From: Conchocele bisecta | Taxonomy: Eukaryota > Mollusca > Bivalvia > Lucinida > Thyasiridae | Length of the DNA stretch: 64,000 nucleotides | Direction: 5' to 3' | Assembly (NCBI GenBank): GCA_029237695.1 | Contig: CM055271.1 | Location: forward strand, 84,145,488-84,209,487 | Shown here: positions 56,237-64,000 of the stretch, in pieces | Position numbering within the stretch: the first letter of the stretch is position 1 | How the letters are laid out: each line of letters opens with the position of its first letter | The notes under the pieces: generated by a model | The model's input: only the letters and a program-made list of their open reading frames with translations | Database searches by the model: none | What the model was told of the DNA's origin: nothing | Made by a program: the position numbers and the translations under genes

Positions 56237-57608
56237 CGTCCGTCCGTCCGTCCGTCCGTCCGTCCGTCCGTCCGTCTTCTCGCTCCTCGGTAACCATTGG
56301 GCCTATAGTCACCAAACTTCATGGTCATGGTATTTAGGTAGGGGGATTACAAAATTGTTCAAATGATGTCCTTACGTAATCCAAGATGGCCGCCGTCTAA
56401 AAAGTAGCACAAATTCTTCAAAAATCTTCTTAAGAACCGACAACCGGATTTCGACAAAACTTTGTAGGAATGATCGCGATAGCGCGATGTACAATGCTCT
56501 TTCACAGTTGTTAAAATGCTGACCACGGGGTCAACAAATATTTGACCGAATATGCTCATGTCATATATCAAATCGAAGGTATCAACGAGGTGATCACTCT
56601 GGGGCATTTTTTGTCGAAATCGGATGGTTATGTCATCCAAGATGGTCGCCGAAAGGTCAAAAGGTCGTACTTTTATTAGAGATTTCAAAATTCTTCTTCA
56701 CATGAACCGCTTGGCCCATGGTAGCCAAACTTAAAAGTTATGGTTCATGGGTGAAGCCTTTTCAGATTTATAAAATGGAGGTCATCGCTAATCCAAGATG
56801 GCCACCGTCTAAAAATAGCATAAATTCTTTAAAAAATCTTCTCGTGAACTGCTAGCCAGATTTCGACAAAACTTGGTAGGACTGATAGATGTACAATGCT
56901 CTTTCAAAGGTGTTAAAATGGTGACCCCGGGGTCAAAAATGGGTGTGGCCCGTGGAGTCAAATTGGGTGAAATTTTATTGTATAATGTAGAAATCAAATC
57001 AAAGGTATCAAAGAGGCGATCGCTCTGGTACATTTTTTGTTGAAATTGGATTGTCATGTCATCCAAGATGGTCACCGAAAGGTCAAAAGGTCGTTCTTTT
57101 AATAAATATTTCAAACGTCTTGTTTTCGTGAACCGCTTGGCCGATATTGGCCAAACTTCACGGTAATGGTTATTGGGTCAAGCATTTTCATTTTTGTTTA
57201 AATGGTGGTCATCGTGAAATCAAAGATGACCGCTGTTGAAAAGTAGGTAAATTTCTTAAAAAATCTTCTCGCGAACTGCCTGGCCGATTTTTACGAAACA
57301 TGGTATGAATGATCGATAGTTAACGCTGGTTCAGATTCCTTCAAATGGTGGACCCCGTGTCAAAAATGGGCGGGGCAGGAGGGGTCAAGTAGGGGTCAAA
57401 TGTCACATTTGACCGAATATGGTGATGTCATATATCAAATCGAAGGTATTGTCGAAATCGGGTAATTACGTCATCCGAGATGGCCGCCGAAAGGTCAAAA
57501 GGTCGTTCTTTCTATATAGATAACAAACATCTTCTTCTCGTGAACCACTTGGCCAATATTGGCCAAACTTCACAGTAATGGTCAGTGGGTCAAGCCTTTT
57601 CATTTTTT

Positions 57609-58103
57609 GTCGCGCCTGCTTTAGCAGAGGCGCGACTATAGTCGGCGCTTTTTCCGTCGTCCGCGTCGTCCGCGTCGTCCGCGTCGTCCGTCCGGTTTTT
57701 TTGTAAGGCAAATGCGTTAAAGTTATTGTTTTTTCACAATATCTCTTTAACCCCTTGCCAGACATTGATAATATTTCATATCAATGTTTGTCTAGGGATG
57801 ATGCTTCATTATACACACCCCCACATCCAAAGTCTGAAGGTCAAGGTCATTTATTTACTTGTAATGTTCACCGGTTTTGTAACAGAAATGCGTTAAAGTT
57901 ATTGTTTTTTCACAATATCTCTTTAACCCCTTGCCAGACTTTGATAATATTTCACATCAATGTTTGTCTAGGAATGATGCTTCATTACGCACACCCCCAC
58001 ATCCAAATTTTGAAGGTCAAGGTAATTTATTTACTTGTAATGTTCACGGTCAAATGCCTCGGCAGGCGCGACACCGCTTCCGTGGCGGAATTCTTGTTTC
58101 TAC
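57609..58103 (+). repeat. Complete GTCGCGCC-headed repeat with matching ends
   Basis: Head GTCGCGCCTGC TTTA GCAGAGGCGCGAC, spacer (GTCCGC)n, two 176-bp units with CACAATATCTCTTTAACCCC and GAAGGTCAAGGTCATTTATT, tail GCAGGCGCGAC (58062-58072) then ACCGCTTCCGTGGCGG. Head and tail 11-mers are perfect inverses. Confidence 0.88.
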
Positions 58104-58126
58104 ATTTTTCTATGCAATTCTATATA

Positions 58127-58546
58127 CCGTATTCATTCTAATAAACGCCCGGGCGCTTATTAGAATCATCGGCAAGTCACAGGTCGGGGGTGGGCGATTA
58201 ATAGAGGCAATGGTTTTTGGTCCGAGTAAAAAATGTCAAAAAGTGAAGAAAACGATTGGATTTGTAAACCTTACAGACGTTCTATGTACTCACGGTGTAG
58301 TCTTGGCAATTACTACCGTATCGGACGTTTGTATTCGGATAATCTGTATGTTTGGACTGGTCCATTTCTCATTAAAATAATTACTTTAGGATCAGTAAGT
58401 ATTCGGACATACCCCAAATCCGTAAATTTCTCAAAATATCTCCACAATAACAAAGGGACATCACTCTTCGCGTAACATATATTTTTTGCCCAAAAATAGG
58501 GGGTGGGCGTTTATTAGAGTATGGGCGTTTATTAGAATGAATACGG
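58127..58546. mobile_element. MITE with CCGTATTCATTCTAATAAAC TIRs, TA duplication
   Basis: 420 bp. Left end CCGTATTCATTCTAATAAAC then GCCC; right end GGGCGTTTATTAGAATGAAT then ACGG, a 24-bp perfect TIR flanked by TA (58125-58126, 58547-58548), the Tc1/mariner-type signature. A second GGGTGGGCGTTTATTAGAG lies just inside the right end. Internal frames (57931-58380, 58233-58475) are not convincing transposase. Confidence 0.9.
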
Positions 58547-58549
58547 TAC

Positions 58550-59756
58550 AATACAGAGTATGTGTACACAACTCCTCCGAAACTGTTCAGTCGATCGTTC
58601 TGAAACTATACACACGTCTTCTACACATATTGAAGATGTGCACCTTGGTGTTTTTATGCCGAAAAAATATTTTTTCCATTTTTTCTACATTTTTCTATAC
58701 AATTCTATATATTCTACATTATTGTATCCAATTCCCTATCATTTCTACTTTACACTCTACTTTTCTATGTCTGCCTAAATTAGTATACATGTTTAGCACA
58801 ACGAGATCAAGAAATAATGCTATAGACTTTCAAATTCTCATTAATGTTTCTTGCCTTGGTGACAGCTTCACATTTCTGCATCTTCGCTGTCTGGCCCATA
58901 TTCGATGGGCGTATTTTGTGACTTGCGGCACTCTTGTTTTAGATAAAATGCTATTTCCAGTATTTGTAATGTTGCATCTTATTTAAAAAAAAACCTTTTA
59001 CATATATATGATCATTACCAAAATGTATGAGACATATTCACTATTATTGTTATTTATATTTTAAGTATTAAATGAACATAAACAAACAAATAAATATTAT
59101 TTATCGGGAGATAAACTTCGTCAAGTTTTTTCAACGTTTTTTAGCAGCGAATTTGCTCAGAGGCTTGCACGCTTCTTATTTTCTATAAGCGTTGAGTGAC
59201 ATAGATTTTGTTTAATTTATAGTGGCTATGTTTGCATGCGCTGCGCGCTGCCTTAATTACTAAATTCAATGGTTTCAGACCCGGCGCCGAGCAACTTTCG
59301 TCCCAAACCGTTGTGTTCGGCATCTGAAATGCGCGTTAACCCAACTGTATACGAAACGATATATGTGGCCGCGTATACATTAGTCTATACTCGCAGTCAT
59401 TTTATTTGTTAGCCCGGCCGCGTACAGCCGACAAATAATTTGTGAATTAAACTTGCCCGATATGGACCGTGTTCAAAATCGCTAGCGATTCTACCCATAA
59501 CCGTGTACATAGACACTGCTTGAATCTTACTTCCCACAAATTGACGTAAACTGTAAACAACAAATGGTCGCTGAATTAATACCATTTGTTGGCCGTTATC
59601 GATGGAATTAATTGTCAATTATTCCGAGAAAAAAAAATCATGACCAAATCTTTCACTCGCCAAACTGGGCGAGTGCCTGTAGAAAGTACTCAACCGCCAC
59701 AAAAAGCACTCGCCATGGCGAGCTGGGTGGAGTGAAATTTCAACCCCTGATTCGTT
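58550..59756. other. No gene recognised
   Basis: 58550-58740 continues a repeat with TCTACATTTTTCTATACAAT (also at 58100-58125). The rest, including 59100-59650, is low in recognisable repeats, with no domain or splice-supported exon. Confidence 0.4.
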
Positions 59757-59958
59757 CCCTCGAATTAACAGTTCGTTCCAACGAAATGACAATTTTTTCG
59801 CTCAATTTAACAATTCATTCCCTCGAATTAACAATTTGTTCCCACGATATAACAATTTGTTCCCATGAATTACCAATTTGTTCCCATGGGAACGAATTGT
59901 TATTTCATGGGAACGAGTTGTTAAATTGAGGGAACAAATTATTTTGTGGGAACAATTA
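59757..59958. repeat. Array of about 25-bp AATTAACAATTTGTTCCC units, then inverted
   Basis: Six units (CTCGAATTAACAGTTCGTTC, AATTTAACAATTCATTCCC, ATAACAATTTGTTCCC ...) run forward to 59889. After the central palindrome TTCCCATGGGAA, three units run in inverse orientation. The plus frame reads ICSH-type repeats and is an artefact. Confidence 0.88.
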
Positions 59959-60185
59959 ATAAAAAAAAAAATTCTACGTTCCTAAGGGGCTCCGTGAATG
60001 TATTTAGATAGTTCTGAGTGCACCAAGATTCATTTCTGTGCTATGCAGTCATGGTCACTCGCGTAGTTACCATGGGAACCTCTCTAACTGTGCACGCTTG
60101 GGAGACCCCAGGGTGTCGGATTTACAATGTCCAGTCTTTGCATCTAGCGGTGAAAAGAACATCCAACAAATGAAGGGTATGTTTC

Positions 60186-60288
60186 TTATTTCTCTCTGTA
60201 AATACATCTTGGATTTTCATTAGAATTGTGTCCTCTGGACTCGATTCTAAAATTCCAAGACATATGATATGTAGAGGGAGAAATAAAG
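60186..60288. mobile_element. Palindromic MITE, TTTCATTAGAATTG family, copy 3
   Basis: TTTCTCTCTGTAAATACATC, TTTTCATTAGAATTGTGTCC, then inverse TCGATTCTAAAATTCCAAGA and GTAGAGGGAGAAATAAA. Confidence 0.8.
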
Positions 60289-60326
60289 GAAAATTTAATG
60301 AATTGTTGTTTACTATTTTTTAACTA

Positions 60327-61946
60327 CAGTCGAACCTGTACTAACGACCACCTGGGAATAGCGGCTACCTGTCCACAACGGCCAGTTAAAAATCTCCCCG
60401 TCCAATTTTGTTCTTTATAAGACATTGGAATAATGGCCACCCACTAACTGCGACGAGCGGCCAGCTATTTTCATTCCCAAGCGGTATTTTTGTATGTGAA
60501 CAGCGGCCATGTCTTGTTTGTCGGCAAAATAATAGCACCACAATCGCAATTTTCCTTTCATCACAATCTGGCCGCTGACATTTGAATTGCAACTGGTCGT
60601 GTCCAATTAGTCATCGATTACATTCGCATATATTGGCACAACGCTCTTTTGAAAACATTTACCTTGCCCATATCAGTCGGTGTCATTTTGGCGACATTAA
60701 CAAATTTCCATGAAAAATATTGCATAATTAACGCTATTAACGGTAATTCCCGATATGTATTCTGTGTCATGTACTCCAATAGGCATAATTAAATTCCACG
60801 TAAGTCATAAAACTTGCATCATTAGTTGTGTTTACACGATGCTGATTTTTCTTCAGTGACAAGACTGAGACTTAACACACCACGCTTGTCAAGTTTTAGT
60901 ACGTGTAAATTTCACCCCGCGGGGCACAAACACAGCATTCAGCGTGTTTCAGCTTTCATCGGTATAACTATATACATGTATGAATAATATGTAGTTACAC
61001 CAATGAAAGCCAAAACACGCCGAATGCCTGTGGGCACAAAGCCATATCGAAGATCAATACACGCGGTTGCTGACGTCAATCATGTAGTCGACACTAGACT
61101 GGTACCCTGTCGGTTGCGCAGCCTACAATATTACCTGGTTCGGAAACCCGTCTAAAGTGACATGACAAATGTGTTTATATGAATTGGGTCTCTATCTCTG
61201 ACAAATCCCGGCTTATTGCATTAGCGATATGACCAGGCGGTGGATTCGCGTAGTCTGCCCATGGTTTAATGTTCCCCAATCTCTAATTAAAAACATCAAT
61301 AATTAAGTCGGCAGACAATGCCAATTCGTCATTGGCTGCTTACATATTCTGGTTAGATCAGGATATACATTGGACAGAAAGCAAATAAGCCTGGTGTTCT
61401 CTGCCGGTTTGGACACCTATCTTGCGTCGGTTACTCGACTTGGCACATTCAATGAAATGTTTTTGTTACAAAACAATCGCGGTTTTCACAGGCTGCGCCA
61501 CATAGGCTATCATTTTAATAAAGACTATATGACTGTTATTAATTTCAAATGATGGCGTGAAATTGAGAATAAGAAAGTAAAATACTAATGGTCATGCTAA
61601 TTAAACCGCTTACATGTAATTACGACAAAGCTATTAAATGGTGCACCAAAGCAAGCCGCGGGATGTACTTATCATGAAGATAATTACTCTCCTTTGTATA
61701 TAATTTCCAAAGCGAGGCTGGGTTCAAAAACAATAACAACAAAATAACAAAATCATTGATAAATAGCAGATCCACTCCACAATCGTGAACTAGCGAATCG
61801 TCAGGTGGAAGTGTATACAGCCAAGATGTTTTCTATGCATGCATTTAGATAACAATATAATGCAAAATTCATGGCCGACTTTGTTGTGAAACCGGGAAAA
61901 TGTTTGACCCTTGGAACAACAGCCACCTGTCAACAACGGCCACTTT
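60327..61946. mobile_element. pogo/Tigger-like element, second long copy, 3' TIR lost
   Basis: Starts CAGTCGAACCTGTACTAACG after TA (60325-60326) and follows 36800-38260 throughout (e.g. GACCAGGCGGTGGATTCGCG, AAGCAAGCCGCGGGATGTAC). It stops at CAACGGCCACTTT; the last 25 bp with the TIR are replaced by unrelated sequence. Carries the nested 101-bp element at 60931-61031. Confidence 0.9.
60931..61031. mobile_element. Nested 101-bp fold-back MITE with 9-bp target duplication
   Basis: Flanked by GGGCACAAA (60922-60930 and 61032-61040); the uninterrupted site GGGCACAAGG is present in the sister copy near 37341. Arms CATTCAGCGTGTTTCAGCTT and AAGCCAAAACACGCCGAATG pair. Ends CACAG / CCTGT. It fits a hAT-like size class. 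Confidence 0.88.
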
Positions 61947-62264
61947 AAAAAAAATTCCCAGCATGTATATACTATAGAGGTAATTGAGATAGTCAAGAAC
62001 TGATTTTTGTGCTTTGCATAATCAAATATTTTAACGAGATCTACTTAACCCTTAAAGGTACATGCATGCCCATGCACTCGGTAGACACAAAATGTTCTTT
62101 ATAGGAATAAAATAAGTGTATAATTGTGTCACTATTTCACAAGTTCTAAAATCTGTATCGCGGGCGCTTGTAGTTTTTACAACTGGTGGATTAGTTACAC
62201 AATTATACACTACAGTGTGTGTGTACCTTTAATTAATACAATGCTGAATTAAATTTTGTCTTTG
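61947..62264. repeat. Copy of the 34.3-kb AT-rich block
   Basis: 62055-62150 repeats GGTACATGCATGCCC, AAAATGTTCTTTATAGGAAT and TTGTGTCACTATTTCAC. It is followed by an inverse part (ACTGGTGGATTAGTTACAC), forming a loose fold-back element of about 170 bp. Confidence 0.6.
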
Positions 62265-62515
62265 TGGGTGGCAGGTGGGAGCATGCGATGGGTAATTCAA
62301 CGATCGGGATTCAGCCTTACCGGAATCCCGACCGGAGAACTGCTTTGACCCTAAGGTACATCTTTGGCTTTCGGGTATTTGAGAGTTGAATCTGGTTATA
62401 CCCTTATAAGAGTAATCCTACTGGTGACTTGGTGTGGTACGTATGGACCCGACACCAGGTCAGGTTATTCTAATTTCAGGGTTGAAATATATTTATCTCG
62501 ATGTAAATATTCAGT
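62265..62515 (+). mobile_element. SINE, 3'-truncated copy
   Basis: GGGTGGCAGGTGGGAGCATG head, GGATTCAGCCTTACCGGAAT, CAGGTCAGGTTATTCTAATT and GATGTAAATATTCAG, then switches at 62515 to a different MITE end. No target duplication found. Confidence 0.82.
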
Positions 62516-62625
62516 GAAGTGCTGCCAAACCAAAGTTTTTGATGAGAAAAATGGAAAAAATATTCAGCAGACGACACAAATTAATTCAGCATTGTAAGGG
62601 TTAAATACCAATCAACAAACAAACT
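62516..62625. mobile_element. MITE end (CAGCAGACGAC...TTAAT..CAGCATTGTAAGGG)
   Basis: AAATTAATTCAGCATTGTAA then GGGTTAA is the terminus of the family found at both ends of TRAF-like intron 3. A (CAAA)-like SINE tail follows. Confidence 0.65.
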
Positions 62626-62725
62626 ACTGTATATTTATTTTCCATTTTTATTCCCATCTGTATATGAACTTGTCTATCGCTGGGAGGTTAACATTTTTGT
62701 AAGTATATATAGTATATACACGGTC

Positions 62726-62827
62726 AGTGCCGTCAAATATAAAATATATTTGGTTGAGCCTTAGACAGCTTTATTGGAGAGAGCGTTGTCGGGACAAAAC
62801 CGAATATATTTTATATTTGACGGCACT
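62726..62827. repeat. Hairpin, AGTGCCGTCAAATATAAAAT arms
   Basis: 102 bp. The arms AGTGCCGTCAAATATAAAAT and its inverse are perfect; the arms continue to ATATTTGGTT / AACCGAATAT. GC-richer loop with GAGAGAGCGTTGTCGGG. Confidence 0.9.
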
Positions 62828-62850
62828 ATCCATGTATTTAGTTTAATATA

Positions 62851-62914
62851 AAAACTGATTCGACCTCCAGTTGACGTCGCCATGGCGACGTCAACTGGAG
62901 GTCGAATCAGTTTT
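62851..62914. repeat. Perfect 64-bp palindrome with two CRE-like TGACGTC cores
   Basis: Each 32-bp arm begins AAAACTGATTCGACCTCCAG and ends TTGACGTCGCCA; the two arms meet at CCATGG with no loop. Every base pairs. It lies 24 bp from the preceding hairpin. Confidence 0.95.
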
Positions 62915-62989
62915 ATGTCTGATTAAATTTCTACATTTAAGTTGCCATAATAATTAAAACTAGACATTATGTTTGTAAATCATTGATAT

Positions 62990-63375
62990 GCCCCCGTGGC
63001 ATACTTGACTGTAAAAAAGTGTTTCAGCGACCTTGTGACGGTAAAGAAAATGGTCAAGGTCAAGTTAATGGTGGCATGAGTGTGTGACAAATGTTCAGGT
63101 GATTCAAGTGTCCAAGTATTGAAGCAATCCTTCGCGTAATAGTGAAGATATTACATGCTGGAGAAAGTCTTAGAACTGTTTAACGTAACAGAATGAAGTG
63201 TTTGAGCGACATTTCGAAGGTGACAAATGTCCTGGTCGTGTCAATGGTGGCACGAGTGTGTGACAAATAAATGTTCAGGTGATTCAAGTGTCCATCGCGT
63301 ACTATTGAAGATATTACATGTTGGAGAAACATTTTAACGTAAATGTTCACGAACGAACGGACGTACGTACGGAAC
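62990..63375 (-). repeat. Inverse copy of the 52.5-kb repeat, with head remnant
   Basis: Two units with GGTGATTCAAGTGTCCA, GAAGATATTACATG and GGAGAAA, inverse of the 52.5-kb units. GAACGGACGTACGTACGG at the far end is an inverted CCGT-like tract. ATGCCCCCGTGGCAT at 62989-63003 is the terminus. Confidence 0.75.
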
Positions 63376-63856
63376 CTCAAGAGCAACACAATATGCCCTT
63401 CTTGCTATCGCACAGTGTCATTATCATGATGTGCATGTTTTCGTTGTTTGTTACTTCGCGTATACTGTCGAACATAAACAAAATGCAACCGATTCAACAG
63501 CAATTTACATTTTTAAATCGGCCGTCATTTTGAAATTGCGACTTCGGGTCAAAGGTAAAAAAAAAGAGGCAAAAATGGAACTTCTTGTATATTAAGCACC
63601 GGTATATAAGTTATCGGGTATAAACAGCAGTTATTCAACCCCCTTTGTTTGGCTACATGGAACAATGGTTGCGGTATAAATTGTGACTATCATTTAAGCA
63701 GTCTCCAGATGAGTGCATGGTCGCAGCATATATACTTTCAATTTTCATTGAGAAATAAGAAAAATCGGCAAGAAATTAAAAAAAAACAATTCATACACGC
63801 AAATGTGTATTCCGAATGTAACAGTAATCCAGTTTACAGTTTTCACTATATTTCAG
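63376..63856. other. Intron sequence upstream of the YWTD exon, nothing else recognised
   Basis: AT-rich, including a polyA-rich stretch. No coding segment with domain evidence. Confidence 0.45.
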
Positions 63857-63957
63857 GGAATGGTGTATGTGGGACGGCTAGACGGAAGCTTCTCTGTGAC
63901 TCTGATCAAGGCTGGATTGGAGAAACCGAGAGGCATGGCGCTTGATCCGGCGGCCGG
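63857..63957 (+). CDS. Exon of an LDL-receptor-related (YWTD beta-propeller) protein
   Basis: 101 nt between a good acceptor (CACTATATTTCAG) and donor (CCGG|GTGAGT). The frame beginning at 63857 reads G-M-V-Y-V-G-R-L-D-G-S, then LIKAGLEKPRGMALDPAAG. The 'R-LDGS ... L--P-GLALDP--G' spacing is that of a YWTD repeat of LDLR/LRP/nidogen-type propellers, where the next exon normally opens with '-YWTDW'. Such propellers are extracellular and govern ligand binding or release. The upstream phase is not seen and the rest of the gene lies to the right. Good for the fold; the specific family member is unknown. Confidence 0.72.
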
Positions 63958-64000
63958 GTGAGTAATCTTAACATTAATCCTTTATATGCTGAGGATACAC

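Larger units (their letters stand above)
55849..57606 (+). repeat. AGCTCACC-type repeat array, half head, with two nested hairpins
   Basis: Only the second half of the head (GGTGAGCTATTGTTACC) remains. CCGT tracts with nested inserts D and E follow, then three units with TCCAAGATGGCCGCC, GGTCAAAAGGTCG and ATATATCAAATCGAAGGTAT. It is interrupted at 57608 by another headed repeat. Confidence 0.85.

Overview
The window is eukaryotic, intron-rich, gene-poor and packed with short dispersed repeats. It is most likely a bivalve mollusc. The repeat vocabulary points that way: (CCGT)n tracts, AAGGTCAAGGTCA-rich tandem units, hairpin-headed repeats and mollusc-type SINEs. Exons are short with consensus GT/AG sites, and no bacterial operon is present. 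The species call is inference. No database was searched.

Two host genes are supported. The first is on the minus strand and fills most of the window. It is a TRAF-like gene whose first four coding exons (44542-44693, 33088-33157, 22516-22620, 6998-7093) join in perfect phase. Together they give a C3HC4 RING followed by a canonical TRAF-type zinc finger (C-x6-C-x11-H-x3-C) that is completed across the exon 3/4 junction. The three introns are 11.4, 10.5 and 15.4 kb, and the rest of the gene lies beyond the left edge. A 5' UTR exon may lie near 49.0-49.2 kb. The second gene is on the plus strand at the right edge, where one exon (63857-63957) encodes part of an LDL-receptor-type YWTD beta-propeller.

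Nearly everything else is mobile or repetitive. A degenerate DIRS-like tyrosine-recombinase retroelement (about 11.5-19.8 kb) has inverted terminal repeats and a broken reverse transcriptase. A dead 5'-truncated LINE lies at 34.56-36.57 kb. A decayed minus-strand gene of a widespread multicopy invertebrate family lies at 39.33-41.22 kb; it has a GTDTDLLV motif and a C-terminal CXC cysteine cluster. There are also two 1.5-kb pogo/Tigger-like elements, SINEs with clear target-site duplications, and more than ten palindromic MITEs, several of them nested.

Much of the remaining DNA belongs to a superfamily of hairpin-headed repeats. Each copy has a head hairpin, a (CCGT)n tract, tandem units rich in AAGGTCA, and a tail. 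The tail is the inverse complement of the head, and the two ends change together between families. Some (CCGT)n tracts also carry their own small hairpin inserts. Two minisatellites stand out: an about 55-bp unit at 8.25-9.59 kb split by a SINE, and a very G-rich about 66-bp unit at 45.2-47.6 kb. The long proline-rich and YTDQTLY-type reading frames in them are repeat artefacts, not genes.
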